This document shows, piece by piece, positions 1 to 8,813 of a stretch of 64,000 nucleotides of DNA. The stretch covers positions 16,828 through 80,827 of the forward strand of contig NZ_JAJAQC010000014.1 in the NCBI RefSeq assembly GCF_027604915.1, in the 5' to 3' direction. The DNA comes from Streptomonospora mangrovi (lineage in GTDB: Bacteria; Actinomycetota; Actinomycetes; Streptosporangiales; Streptosporangiaceae). The translations under genes were made by a program, and so were the position numbers. Every line of letters starts with the position of its first letter. The first letter of the stretch is position 1. A model generated the notes under the pieces. It made no database searches and was not told the origin of the DNA. It saw only the letters and a program-made list of their open reading frames with translations.

Positions 1-1
1 G

Positions 2-28
2 GCGCCAGGACGCCCCCCGGCCTGGCGC
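2..28 (-). terminator. Hairpin after the amidase gene
   Basis: GCGCCAGG (2-9) and CCTGGCGC (21-28) form a perfect 8-bp stem with an 11-nt loop, about 18 bases past the amidase stop. There is no clear T-run before the window edge, so this is a terminator candidate only. Confidence 0.45.
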
Positions 29-45
29 GGTGGTGCCCGCCGTGC

Positions 46-780
46 CTACGCGGCGGTCTTCTGGACGTAGGCGGTCATGATCTGGGCGGCGGCCCAGCCG
101 GTGATGCGGTCGCCGAAGTCCTGCTCGGACCCCTGGCTCTTGCGGGCGGCGATAACGGCCTTCTCGGTCTCGTCGCCGTAGTGGCCGTCGGCGCCGTACT
201 CGGGCAGGTCGAAGCCCGCCTTCATCAGGATCACCTGGAGGTACTTGACCCGCTCCCCGGTGTCGCCCTTGCGCAGTCCGACCATGTCGTCCTCCCCGTC
301 TGCTGACTCTCCCCCGCCCCCGGCGGGCATTCCGTTGTGCACCCAGCGGTGCAGGTCGTCGCCGGGGCAGTCGGTCGAGCCGACGTCGCGGTGCCCCTTG
401 GCGGACAGGCCGCCGCCCTTCCTGCCGACCGCCTCGTCGTAGAGCGCGCGGATGGTGTTCTTCGCGGCGGAGGTGGCGTCGCCGTCGCGGCCGATGAAGC
501 ACACCCCGATCCCCGAGGTGTTGTGTCCGGTGGCGTGCGCGCCGATGACCAGCCAGCCCCGGCCCTCATAGGCGGTGCCCTCGACGTCGACCAGGAAGTT
601 GTAGCCGATGTCGGACCATCCGTTGGAGTCCATGTGGAAGTCCTGGATGGACTGGACGGACTGGCTGGTGGGTCCCTCGGAGTAGTGGACGATGAACTCG
701 GTGCGCGCCGACCAGGTGGTGGTGTCGGTTCCGCGGGGGGAACGCGCTCCCCACGCGGAACGCGAAACGATACTGACCAT
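46..780 (-). CDS. PGRP-type N-acetylmuramoyl-L-alanine amidase with peptidoglycan-binding domain
   Basis: A protein of about 244 aa predicted to cleave the amide bond between N-acetylmuramic acid and the stem peptide. The PGRP/amidase_2 domain (about residues 2-150) keeps the expected zinc ligands: His in HYSEG, His in GHRDV and Cys in TDCPG. A C-terminal PG_binding_1-like domain follows (about 165-240; LRKGDTGERVKYLQ). The start at 780 is chosen because GGGAGGA ends six bases upstream; a longer frame to 798 would put that Shine-Dalgarno inside the gene. No signal peptide is visible, so it could be an endolysin-like cargo gene exported by other means, or a cytoplasmic recycling enzyme. Confidence 0.85.
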   Translation of the reverse strand: MVSIVSRSAWGARSPRGTDTTTWSARTEFIVHYSEGPTSQSVQSIQDFHMDSNGWSDIGYNFLVDVEGTAYEGRGWLVIGAHATGHNTSGIGVCFIGRDGDATSAAKNTIRALYDEAVGRKGGGLSAKGHRDVGSTDCPGDDLHRWVHNGMPAGGGGESADGEDDMVGLRKGDTGERVKYLQVILMKAGFDLPEYGADGHYGDETEKAVIAARKSQGSEQDFGDRITGWAAAQIMTAYVQKTAA

Positions 781-1013
781 GCGGTGTCCTCCCGACATAG
801 GAAAACCCTGGACACCAGGTCAGGGCAAAGATCGCGTATCTGTCCATCCGCGCAGGTCATCGGGGGTGGACCCGCATACAACCAGGTCACCAGGTGGCTT
901 TTCGGATGAAATGCGAAATCCGAGGTCAGCGGCCGGTCGCTCGGCCCGCGCGGGCGGCCACCCGGTGGACGGCGGGGTGGACGCCTGGCGGCGGTGGGCG
1001 CGGTCGAGCTTCG

Positions 1014-1051
1014 TATAGCGGTTTCTAGAATGTCGGCTAGACGGCGGTAGA
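1014..1051 (+). repeat. CTAGA-rich element, copy A
   Basis: Ordered words TATA, N6, TCTAGA, N7, CTAGA, N4, GGTAGA. The same words with the same spacings recur at 2355-2392 on the other side of the ATPase gene. CTAG is normally rare in such DNA. Probably a protein-binding array; the binder is unknown. Confidence 0.6.
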
Positions 1052-1079
1052 CGTCGGCATGGTGCGGGGAGAGTTGGAG

Positions 1080-1111
1080 AATCTAGGGGTGTATTGGGGG
1101 AACCCTAGATT
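1080..1111. promoter_or_regulatory. Inverted repeat AATCTAGGG/CCCTAGATT
   Basis: Two perfect 9-base arms (1080-1088 and 1103-1111) separated by 14 bases, 26 bases past the ATPase stop. The stem is weak for a terminator and has no T-run. It shares the CTAG core of the neighbouring element, so an operator is as likely as a transcript end. Confidence 0.4.
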
Positions 1112-1136
1112 GCGCTAGAAGGGTGAAGAGGCGGGC

Positions 1137-2342
1137 TCAGTCGGGCTGGCGGCGGAGGAAGCGGCCGAAGTGCGGGACGGTGAACGCGATCGTGCCGCGT
1201 TCGGCGCTGTAGATCAGGCCCTTCTTGATCAGGCTGTCGCGGGCCGGCGAGAGGCTGGAGGGCTTGCGGCCCAGGGAGGTGGCGACCTCGGTGGTCTGCA
1301 CGGGGTCGTCGCCCAGGGCGGCCATGGCGCGCATGTAGTCGCGTTCGGCCGGGGTGGCGCGGTCGTAGCGGCTGCCGAAGAAGCCGACCGCCAGCTCCTC
1401 CTCGGCCTCGGGGGCGGCGATCGCGACGTCCTCGGCGGTGATCGGGCTGTGCAGCGCGTGGTCCCAGGTGACCTTGCCGTACGCCTGCACGAAGAACGGG
1501 TAGCCGTCGGAGATCTCGTACAGCGCGGCCAGCGCCTCGGGGCCGAACTCCACGCCCTCGAGTTCGGCCGGCGCGGTGAGCGCGTGGTCGGCCGCGCCGC
1601 GGCTGAGGCGGTCGATGCGGGCATAGCGGAACAGCCGCTCGGAGTAGCTCTTGCTGGCCGACAGCACCGCCGGTAGGTGCGGCAGGCCGGCGCCCACCAC
1701 GATCAGCGGGCCGCCGTTCTGCGCGAGTTCGTGGCAGGCGGTGCACAGCGCCGAGATGTCGTCGGCCGGGATGTCCTGCATCTCGTCGATGAACAGGGCG
1801 ATCCCCACGCCGAGGTCGGTGGCGGTCGACGCGGCGTCGACGAACAGCTCCACGAGGTCGATCTCAAGATCGCCGGAGTCGGCCCGGCCGCGCACCGCCG
1901 GGGCTTCGATGCCCGGCTGCCAGCGGGCGCCGCCGCGCGCGGCCCGGCCCGAGCGGCCGGCCGGGGGGTCGGAGTCGGCCTGGGCGAACGCCTTGAGGAC
2001 CCCGAGCACGTGCTCGATGCGGTCGGGCGCCAGGTGGCGCGGGGCGAGTTCGCGCAGCGCCATGTGCAGCGCGGCGGCGACCGGGCGGCGGATGGACTGG
2101 TCGGGGCGGGCCTCGATCTTGCCGGTGCCCCACAGCCGCTGGATGGCCATGGACCGGAAGGTGTTGAGCAGGACGGTCTTGCCCACCCCGCGCAGGCCGG
2201 TGAGCACCATGCTGCGCTCGGGCCGCCCGCGCGCCACGCGTTCGAGCACGACCTCGAACTGGCGGAGTTCGCGGTCGCGCCCGGCGAGTTCGGGGGGACG
2301 CTGGCCGGCCCCGGGTGCGTAGGGATTGCGCACGGGATCCAT
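1137..2342 (-). CDS. AAA+ ATP-binding protein (AAA_16-like)
   Basis: About 401 aa. Walker A is GLRGVGKT (residues 49-56) and Walker B is ALFIDE (182-187), followed by a C-terminal region that looks like a winged helix. Related stand-alone ATPases are common in actinomycetes and have no settled role. I chose the start at 2342 (MDPVRNPY...), where TATAGA lies 10 bases upstream and the message could be leaderless. An alternative ATG at 2525 has a good AAGGGGAG ribosome site and would add 61 residues. With the later start the CTAGA element lies in the promoter, which fits its copy outside the gene; this is inference. Confidence 0.75.
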   Translation of the reverse strand: MDPVRNPYAPGAGQRPPELAGRDRELRQFEVVLERVARGRPERSMVLTGLRGVGKTVLLNTFRSMAIQRLWGTGKIEARPDQSIRRPVAAALHMALRELAPRHLAPDRIEHVLGVLKAFAQADSDPPAGRSGRAARGGARWQPGIEAPAVRGRADSGDLEIDLVELFVDAASTATDLGVGIALFIDEMQDIPADDISALCTACHELAQNGGPLIVVGAGLPHLPAVLSASKSYSERLFRYARIDRLSRGAADHALTAPAELEGVEFGPEALAALYEISDGYPFFVQAYGKVTWDHALHSPITAEDVAIAAPEAEEELAVGFFGSRYDRATPAERDYMRAMAALGDDPVQTTEVATSLGRKPSSLSPARDSLIKKGLIYSAERGTIAFTVPHFGRFLRRQPD

Positions 2343-2354
2343 GGGATCGGACTC

Positions 2355-2392
2355 TATACGCGGCTCTAGAGCGGCTTCTAGAGACCGGTAGA
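2355..2392 (+). repeat. CTAGA-rich element, copy B
   Basis: TATA-N6-TCTAGA-N7-CTAGA-N4-GGTAGA, the same words and spacings as copy A and in the same orientation, directly upstream of the ATPase start at 2342. Likely an operator array controlling the ATPase gene. Confidence 0.6.
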
Positions 2393-2645
2393 AAGCCGCA
2401 GAGGAGCGGGCGCCCCAGTCGACCCGCCGCAGCGCGCGGCGGTCGTCGAAGGGGGAGTGGGGGGCGCGCCCGACCCCGGCGGGCCGAGGCGCGGTCCGAC
2501 CTGGGACGTGCGCTGCCGTGGTCATGCCCCCCACTCCCCTTTCTCGAACTGGTGTTCGATCACTGGGAACTGTAGTGGATCCGCGACCGCCGCGCCACCC
2601 GGACACGCCACCCGGCGCGCCGCCCCCGCGGCCGCGGCGCCGCCC

Positions 2646-3362
2646 CTACGCCGTGATCTCGTCCTCGCGCTCCACGGCCTTGCGGGTGAACCCGACCAGC
2701 AGGTCGCGGTAGTCGTCCTCGGCGTTGGGCCCCAGCACCGAGGTGGCGCCCAGGTGGTCGCCGTTGCGGTACAGCAGGCCGTACATCCACACGGTCTCGC
2801 CGTCGACGTCGGTCTCGACGGCGAAGGCGCGCGAGCCGTCCGCGATCTCCTCGACGTCCAGCTCGGTCAGGCGGTAGGACGCCGTGGTGCCGTCGTCCAG
2901 GGTGGCCTCGTAGGTGCCGCAGTCGGCGGGCACCTGGGCCGACAGCGCCTCCTCGGCCGCGGAGGCGGGCACCCGCAGCAGGGTGTGGGAGATGGTGTCG
3001 CGGCCGCGCGCGAAGGTGGCCAGCGACGCCGGGGCGTCGCGCACCTCCGGCAGCCGCCCCCACTCGTTCACCACGTCCATGCACTCGGGCTTGTCGAAGG
3101 TGGCGGACTCCCGCAGTCGCTCGGTCTGGCGGGTGCTCACCAGCCGGGAGTAGGTGCCCATCTCGCTGTGCTCGGGCACGACCGCGGCGTCGCCGTACTG
3201 CACCAGTTGCGCCTGGTTGAGCCGGGCGGCGGCCTCGGCGTTGGGGTCGGCCTCGGCCGCCGACCCGCTCCCCTCGGCTCCGCCGCAGGCGCTCAGGGCC
3301 AGGACGGCGGACACGGCCAGTGCCGCGCCCGCCGCCCTCCGTGGTGTCCGGGGGTGCTCCAT
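2646..3362 (-). CDS. Lipoprotein of unknown function
   Basis: About 238 aa with a basic N-terminus, a hydrophobic stretch and the lipobox LSAC at residues 23-26, so it is predicted to be anchored on the outer face of the membrane. The mature part has two further cysteines (CMDVV and DCGTY) that may pair, as in PknH-like extracellular sensor domains, but I cannot assign a family. The start at 3362 has GAGGAAA seven bases upstream; longer frames would bury the signal peptide. It is divergent from pat, with 113 bases between them. Confidence 0.7.
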   Translation of the reverse strand: MEHPRTPRRAAGAALAVSAVLALSACGGAEGSGSAAEADPNAEAAARLNQAQLVQYGDAAVVPEHSEMGTYSRLVSTRQTERLRESATFDKPECMDVVNEWGRLPEVRDAPASLATFARGRDTISHTLLRVPASAAEEALSAQVPADCGTYEATLDDGTTASYRLTELDVEEIADGSRAFAVETDVDGETVWMYGLLYRNGDHLGATSVLGPNAEDDYRDLLVGFTRKAVEREDEITA

Positions 3363-3475
3363 GGTGCTGTTTCCTCTTCTGTGCGATATTGCGGCTGGGG
3401 TCCGCGGGCCCGCCTTCGAGCGGTGATCGCCCAACGTAGCCTGGACATCGCACAGCGTATCGAGGAAGGACGACG

Positions 3476-4561
3476 GTGTCGGAGCCGAATCCGCCATATC
3501 TCCGGGAGGTCCTCGCCTCCATCCCCGCCTACAAGCCCGGGCGGAAGGTCGCCGGCCCCCACGGCCGCGCCGTGAAGCTCTCCTCCAACGAGAGCCCCTA
3601 CGGCCCGCTGCCCTCCGTCCTGGCGGCCGTGTCCGCCGCGGCGGCCGACCTCAACCGCTACCCCGACTCCGGCGCCGCCGACCTCACCGCCGCGCTGGCC
3701 GCCCGGTTCGGCGTGGCCGAGGACCGGGTCGCCGTGGGCGCGGGCTCGGTTGGCCTGATCCAGCAGTTGCTGGAGGCCGTGGCCGAGCCGGGCGCCGAGG
3801 TGCTCTACGCCTGGCGGTCCTTCGAGGCCTACCCGCTGCTGGTGGAGCTGTCCGGCGCCACCCCGGTGACCGTGCCCCTGCGGGACGAGACCCACGACCT
3901 CGACGCGCTCGCCGCGGCCGTCACCGACCGCACCCGCCTGGTCTTCGTGTGCAACCCCAACAACCCCACCGGCACCGCCGTGCGCGAGCCCGCCCTCACC
4001 TCGTTCCTCGACCGGATGCCCGACCACGTGCTGGTGGTCCTGGACGAGGCGTACCGGGAGTACGTGCGCGACCCCGAGGTCCCCGACGGGATCGCGCTCT
4101 ACGGCGACCGCCCCAACGTCGCCGTGCTGCGCACGTTCTCCAAGGCCTACGGCCTGGCGGCGCTGCGCGTGGGGTTCTGCGTGGCCCACCCCACCATCGC
4201 CGCCGCGCTGCGCAAGACCATGGTCCCCTTCGCGGTGAACCACGTCGCCCAGGCCGCCGCCGTGGCGTCGCTGGCCGCCGAGGGCGAACTGCTGGAGCGG
4301 GTGGCCGCCACCGTCAAGGAGCGCGAGCGGGTGCGCGACGCCCTGCTCGCCGACGGCTGGGAGGTCCCGCCCACCGAGGCCAACTTCGTGTGGCTGCGGC
4401 TGCACGGCGACACCCTCGCCTTCGCCGAGGCATGCGAGGCGGCCGGGGTGGCCGTGCGCGCGTTCGCCGGCGAGGGGCTGCGGGTCAGCATCGGCACCCC
4501 CGAGGAGAACGACGCGTTCCTGGCCTGCGCCGGGGAGTTCCCCCGGCGCAACCGGGGCTGA
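3476..4561 (+). CDS. pat: Aromatic/histidinol-phosphate aminotransferase (Pat type)
   Basis: A class I/II PLP-dependent aminotransferase of 361 aa. The PLP lysine is K223 in [11 protein letters not shown]; the substrate region [10 protein letters not shown] and the aspartate motif VVLDEAY are intact. It matches actinobacterial Pat (putative phenylalanine aminotransferase), a HisC relative, better than canonical HisC; either name is possible. The GTG start at 3476 follows GAGGAAGGA. It is monocistronic in this window and not beside other his or aro genes. Confidence 0.88.
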   Translation: MSEPNPPYLREVLASIPAYKPGRKVAGPHGRAVKLSSNESPYGPLPSVLAAVSAAAADLNRYPDSGAADLTAALAARFGVAEDRVAVGAGSVGLIQQLLEAVAEPGAEVLYAWRSFEAYPLLVELSGATPVTVPLRDETHDLDALAAAVTDRTRLVFVCNPNNPTGTAVREPALTSFLDRMPDHVLVVLDEAYREYVRDPEVPDGIALYGDRPNVAVLRTFSKAYGLAALRVGFCVAHPTIAAALRKTMVPFAVNHVAQAAAVASLAAEGELLERVAATVKERERVRDALLADGWEVPPTEANFVWLRLHGDTLAFAEACEAAGVAVRAFAGEGLRVSIGTPEENDAFLACAGEFPRRNRG

Positions 4562-4606
4562 GCGCGGCCGCGCGGCGGGAGGCGGCCGGCCCCCTCCCGC
4601 CGTCGG

Positions 4607-5926
4607 CTACTTGCCGGCCTTGTCCTTGTCGAGCTTCTCGATGATCAGCCGGTAGAGCTGGCGCGGCCGGCCCGGCTGGAGGGTGCGGTTGGGCGGCAGC
4701 GGCCAGGCCAGGCCCTCCTCGACCAGTGTGCGCAGCAGCCGCCGCGCCGTGCGGGGGGTGACCCCCAGCATGCGGCCGGCGTTCTCGGCGTCGACGACCA
4801 GCGGGCCGTCCTCCTCGGCGATCTTCTCCGACAGCCGCAGCAGGGTCTCGCGGCCCTTGGTGCGCAGCGGCTCGGCCGACTGGCGCTGGGGCGCCCGCTG
4901 CGCCGGCACCAGGGACCGGCCCTCGCGGTCGACGGCGAAGCTCTGGCGGGTGGCCTGGGCCCGGCTGAGTGCGGCGCGGGCGTGGGTCTCGGCGTCCTGG
5001 GTGGTGCGGCCCATGCCGATGCCGACCTCGATGGCGATGCCGAGTTCGGCCTTGATGCGGTCCACGAACGGCGGCTGGCGGAATCCCTCGGTGGCCGCCA
5101 CCAGCGAGCCCCGCGTGGCGGTGACCATGAAGGTGTGGTCGTCCACGGGGTGGGCGGTGGCGTTGATGCGGTGGGCCTCCTGGAGCAGCAGCCGGTGCAG
5201 GGCCAGGCGGAGTTCGTCGCGCCAGTAGCGGGGGGTCGAGCGGCGCGTGGAGTCGCGCAGGGTGGGCACGTCGACCACGACCACGCCCAACTGCGCCTCT
5301 TCGAGGCGGTGGTGGGCGCCCAGCAGGCCGGCGGTCTGCAACGCGCTGCGCACCCCGGCGTTGGTGGGCCGCAGCCGGGTCACGGGCACCCCCATGGCCT
5401 CAAGGCGCTCGGCGACCCCGCGCACGCAGGTGATGGCCATGCGGGTGGCCTTGCGCCGCCACAGGGCCTCGTGGAACGAGGTGAGCTGGGCCGTGGTGGT
5501 CAGCTCCTCGTGGACGTGGATGCCGTCGACGGGGAGGTCGACCTCGGAGTACGCCTCGACCACGTCGGAGCGGCTCAGGACGTCCAGGCTGGCTTTGGTG
5601 GGGTCGAGTCTGTCGTCGAGCGTGGCCCGCAGCAGCGCCTCGTGCAGGCTGGCCCCGCCCAGCGGCACGTAGGTGGCGGGCATGGTGAGCACGCCGGCCT
5701 TCCGTGCGAACTCGTAGGGGACGGGGCTGGCGAACAGATACGCGTCGATCGCCGAACCCAGGCGCAGCACCTTGTCGGTGGCCTCTTGCTCATCTCGATA
5801 CGCGGCGGCGATGAGTCTGGCGTTGAGCGGCCCCGTGGAACCCGGGCCCATCAGCATGACCCGTTCGACCACCTCGTGCGGCCCGATGACACCAATCGTC
5901 AGATCGCCAGTTCGCTGCGCACTCAC
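4607..5926 (-). CDS. Regulator with cyclase-like middle domain and C-terminal winged helix
   Basis: About 439 aa, cytoplasmic. The first 200 residues resemble a ligand-binding fold (starting TIGVIGPHEVV). Residues about 205-330 carry a pattern like a GGDEF or GTP-cyclohydrolase-III fold (GVVVVDV ... IAIEVGIGMGRTTQDAETHA). The last 80 residues read as a winged helix (AGRMLGVTPRTARRLLRTL). I know it as a conserved actinobacterial architecture but not by a named function. The GTG start at 5926 has GGGGAG nine bases upstream. Confidence 0.6.
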   Translation of the reverse strand: MSAQRTGDLTIGVIGPHEVVERVMLMGPGSTGPLNARLIAAAYRDEQEATDKVLRLGSAIDAYLFASPVPYEFARKAGVLTMPATYVPLGGASLHEALLRATLDDRLDPTKASLDVLSRSDVVEAYSEVDLPVDGIHVHEELTTTAQLTSFHEALWRRKATRMAITCVRGVAERLEAMGVPVTRLRPTNAGVRSALQTAGLLGAHHRLEEAQLGVVVVDVPTLRDSTRRSTPRYWRDELRLALHRLLLQEAHRINATAHPVDDHTFMVTATRGSLVAATEGFRQPPFVDRIKAELGIAIEVGIGMGRTTQDAETHARAALSRAQATRQSFAVDREGRSLVPAQRAPQRQSAEPLRTKGRETLLRLSEKIAEEDGPLVVDAENAGRMLGVTPRTARRLLRTLVEEGLAWPLPPNRTLQPGRPRQLYRLIIEKLDKDKAGK

Positions 5927-6075
5927 CTCGGGCTGCTCCCCGCTACCATTCCACGCTCTTCACTATGTGCGCCCACTGGTTTCCCGACCCTGCTCCCTGT
6001 CACGGCATGATTGCCGAGATCGTACCCATTGTGCGGGGCCAATGAAGATCGTTTCCCACAGAACGCCGAAAGCCC

Positions 6076-6099
6076 GGGCGGGAGGTTGCCCTCCCGCCC
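6076..6099 (-). terminator. murA terminator
   Basis: A perfect 10-bp stem (GGGCGGGAGG / CCTCCCGCCC) with loop TTGC, just past the murA stop. On the minus strand it is followed by GGGCTTTCGG, a short T-run typical of high-GC intrinsic terminators. Confidence 0.75.
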
Positions 6100-6123
6100 C
6101 GGCCTCCGCTGGGATTTCGGTGT

Positions 6124-7425
6124 CTATTCGGCGCTTTCGCGTACCACGTCCGCGCCGAGGGCGGCAAGTCGGGTGGCGAACTGAGCGTGACCGCGGTCGA
6201 CCAGGTAACCAGGTGCGACCACAGTCTCGCCTTCGGCGACGAGACCGGCAAGCACCAGCGCGGCGCCGGTGCGCAGGTCGTGGGCCACCACGGGCGCGCC
6301 GCGCAGCGCGGAGGGGCCGTGGACGATGGCGCGGGTGCCGTCGACCTCGATCTTGGCGCCCATCTTGGTCAGCTCGTCGGCCAGCGCGAAGCGGCCGTCG
6401 TAGATGGCCTCGTGCAGGTAGCTCTCACCGTCGGCCAGGGTGGCCAGCGCCATCAGCGGCGACTGGAGGTCGGTGGCGAAGCCCGGGTAGGGCGAGGTGA
6501 CGGCGTTGATGGGGCGCAGCGGGGCGCCGGGCTCGCGGCGCACGTGCAGCACGGCGCCCTGCTGGGCGAACTCCACGCCCATCTGCTCCAGCTTCCAGCG
6601 CGCCACGCCCAGGTGCTCCAGGTTGGCGCCCACCAGGCTGACGTCGCCGCCGGCCGCGGCGGTGGCCATGGCGAAGACGCCGGCGTCGATGCGGTCGGAC
6701 ATGATGGTGTGCTCGACCGCGGTCAGCTCCTCGACGCCCCGCACCGTGATGAAGCCGGTGCCGCCGCCGCTGATCTTGGCGCCCATGCGGCTGAGGAACT
6801 CGATGACGTCGAGGACCTCGGGCTCCAGCGCGGCGTGCTCGATGACGGTGGTGCCCCGGGCCAGGACCGCCGCCATGATCAGGTTCTCGGTGCCGGTGTG
6901 GGAGGGGGTGTCGAGGTAGAGGTGCCCGCCGGTGAGGTGGGGCGACTCGATGTTGATGTGGTTACGCTCGTCGTCCTCGGTGACCTGCGCGCCGAGGCGG
7001 GCGAAGCCGCGGTAGTGGAAGTCGAGCTTGCGGCTGCCGAGGTTGCAGCCGCCGACGCCCTCGATCCGGGCGCGGCCCATGCGGTGCATGAGCGCCGGGA
7101 CGAACAGCACCGAGCCGCGGAAGCGGGCCGCGATGTCGGCCGGCAGGACCGCGCGCTCGGGGTCGTTGAGCTGGGAGGCGTCGATCACGACCGTGCGCTC
7201 GGCCTCGTGGAACTCCACTTTGGCGCCGATGTGCTCGGCCAGCTCCAGCGCGCGCTTGACGTCCTCGATGATGGGGACGTTGCGCAGCACCGTGCGGCCC
7301 TTGGCCGCGAGCAGGGCGGCGCCGATCATCGGCAGCACGGCGTTCTTCGCGCCCTGGATGAATGCCGTCCCGTTGAGGGGACGACCGCCTCGGACGCGGT
7401 AACGAACCTCCTGGCCCATGCTCAT
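6124..7425 (-). CDS. murA: UDP-N-acetylglucosamine 1-carboxyvinyltransferase
   Basis: 433 aa. It transfers enolpyruvate from PEP to UDP-GlcNAc, the first committed step of peptidoglycan synthesis, in the cytoplasm. The catalytic cysteine is C127 in GVGGCNLGSRKLD; the N-terminal KNAVLPMI and PLNG motifs are present and the length is normal. Upstream sequence AAGGAGCAC precedes two in-frame ATGs (7425 and 7419); spacing favours the second, but the difference is only two residues. Confidence 0.95.
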   Translation of the reverse strand: MSMGQEVRYRVRGGRPLNGTAFIQGAKNAVLPMIGAALLAAKGRTVLRNVPIIEDVKRALELAEHIGAKVEFHEAERTVVIDASQLNDPERAVLPADIAARFRGSVLFVPALMHRMGRARIEGVGGCNLGSRKLDFHYRGFARLGAQVTEDDERNHINIESPHLTGGHLYLDTPSHTGTENLIMAAVLARGTTVIEHAALEPEVLDVIEFLSRMGAKISGGGTGFITVRGVEELTAVEHTIMSDRIDAGVFAMATAAAGGDVSLVGANLEHLGVARWKLEQMGVEFAQQGAVLHVRREPGAPLRPINAVTSPYPGFATDLQSPLMALATLADGESYLHEAIYDGRFALADELTKMGAKIEVDGTRAIVHGPSALRGAPVVAHDLRTGAALVLAGLVAEGETVVAPGYLVDRGHAQFATRLAALGADVVRESAE

Positions 7426-7888
7426 GTGCTCCTTCGTGAGGCGATTCAGGTTTAGGGGTCGTACTCGTCGGGATCGTGTCTATGCGGTGGGACGCGGACA
7501 GCGGGCGAAGCGTTCCGGATGGAGGTGCCCTGCCCGCGCGCCACCGCGTGTCCGGAGTCGGTCGACGGGGTCAAACGGCACTACGGGTCGTGTGCCCGAT
7601 CCGAACGGTGTCATACCGCTGGCGGGGATGAGGTATTTGACCGCGTCGCCGTCCCGGTCCCGGGAGATGGCAGGTGTTGTGTAGACCTTTGCGGCTTCTC
7701 GACCGTCGCGGCCGCCCGGCAAAGGACCGGTACCACTGTATGTCCTGCGCGTACGGTTCGCTCCCAAGGTGGCCGGGATCACCGATACCGCAACCGCTGC
7801 GGGGCGGGCGCCGGCGGCGCGCGGCGGGCGCGCGGCGCGGTCCCGCCGGCCCCCGCCGGGGCGGGCCGGGCCGCGCCGCGCGGTGCGG
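7426..7888. other. Gene-free stretch between murA and purC
   Basis: About 460 bases between two minus-strand genes. Several short open frames exist but none has a ribosome site with family-like content. The murA promoter should be here; I see no convincing hexamer pair. Confidence 0.5.
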
Positions 7889-8782
7889 CTAGTCGCCGGT
7901 GAGGCGGGTGACGGCCTCCTCGTACTTGGCGCGGGTGGAGGCGACCACCTCGGGCGGCAGCGGCGGGGGCGGGGTGTCGGCCGCGCGGTCCCAGCCGGAC
8001 TCCGGTGAGGTCAACCAGTCGCGGATGAACTGTTTGTCGAACGATGGCTGGGGCCGGCCGGGCCGCCAGGAGTCGGCCGGCCAGAACCGCGAGGAGTCGG
8101 GGGTGAAGACCTCGTCGGCCAGCACCAGCGCGCCGTCGGGGCCGCGCCCGAACTCGAACTTGGTGTCGGCCAGCAGGATCCCGCGCTCCTCGGCGAGGGC
8201 GCGGCCCCGGGAGTAGACGGCCAGGGTGAGGTCGCGGAGTTCGGCGGCGGGGGCCTCGCCCAGCAGCGCGGCGACGTGGTCGAAGGTGACGTTCTCGTCG
8301 TGCTCGCCGACCTCGGCCTTGGTGGCCGGGGTGAAGATCGGGGTCTCCAGCCGGGAGCCGTCGACCAGGCCCTCGGGCAGCGGCACCCCGCACACCGCGC
8401 CCGAGGCGCGGTACTCGGCCAGGCCGGAACCGGCCAGGTACCCGCGCGCCACGCACTCCACCGGGATCATGTCGAGGTTGCGGCAGATCAGGGTGCGCCC
8501 GGCCCAGTCGGCGGGCGCGCCCGGCGGCGGGGTGTCGGACAGCACGTGGTTGGGTACGAGGTCGGCCAGCCGCTCGAACCACCACAGCGACAGCCGGGTC
8601 AGCAGCCGCCCCTTGCCGGGGATGTCGGTGGGCAGCACCCAGTCGAAGGCCGACACGCGGTCGCTGGCGACCATGACGAGGTCGCCGGAGGCGGTGGCGT
8701 AGAGGTCGCGGACCTTGCCGGTGTGCAGGTGGGTCAGCCCCGGCACCGCGACGGGCTCGGGCTTGACGACGAAGCCGCTCAT
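7889..8782 (-). CDS. purC: Phosphoribosylaminoimidazole-succinocarboxamide synthase
   Basis: 297 aa. SAICAR synthetase joins aspartate to CAIR with ATP hydrolysis in purine synthesis. The family opening (HLHTGKVRDLYA) and the ATP-binding region with SDRVSAFDWVLP are clear, and the length is that of the longer actinobacterial/fungal-like type. GAGGAGGAACCCC precedes the ATG. The stop of purB lies 31 bases upstream, so purB-purC are probably one transcript. Confidence 0.94.
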   Translation of the reverse strand: MSGFVVKPEPVAVPGLTHLHTGKVRDLYATASGDLVMVASDRVSAFDWVLPTDIPGKGRLLTRLSLWWFERLADLVPNHVLSDTPPPGAPADWAGRTLICRNLDMIPVECVARGYLAGSGLAEYRASGAVCGVPLPEGLVDGSRLETPIFTPATKAEVGEHDENVTFDHVAALLGEAPAAELRDLTLAVYSRGRALAEERGILLADTKFEFGRGPDGALVLADEVFTPDSSRFWPADSWRPGRPQPSFDKQFIRDWLTSPESGWDRAADTPPPPLPPEVVASTRAKYEEAVTRLTGD

Positions 8783-8813
8783 GGGGTTCCTCCTCGGGGC
8801 CGGGGCGGCGGGG

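Larger units (their letters stand above)
799..1136. other. Gene-free stretch between amidase and ATPase genes
   Basis: About 340 bases with no credible coding frame. It holds the CTAGA-rich element at 1014-1051 and the inverted repeat at 1080-1111, each listed separately. The amidase promoter must lie here but I could not pick one with confidence. Confidence 0.5.

Noticed and set aside
2343..2606. Coding extension of the ATPase to 2525 or 2606
   Set aside because: The family-like start is MDPVRNPY at 2342, and the stretch contains the CTAGA array also found in noncoding DNA. Kept as an alternative, since 2525 has a good ribosome site.
7480..7782. 100-residue minus-strand frame between murA and purC
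   Set aside because: No ribosome site, no recognisable fold, composition like neighbouring noncoding DNA.
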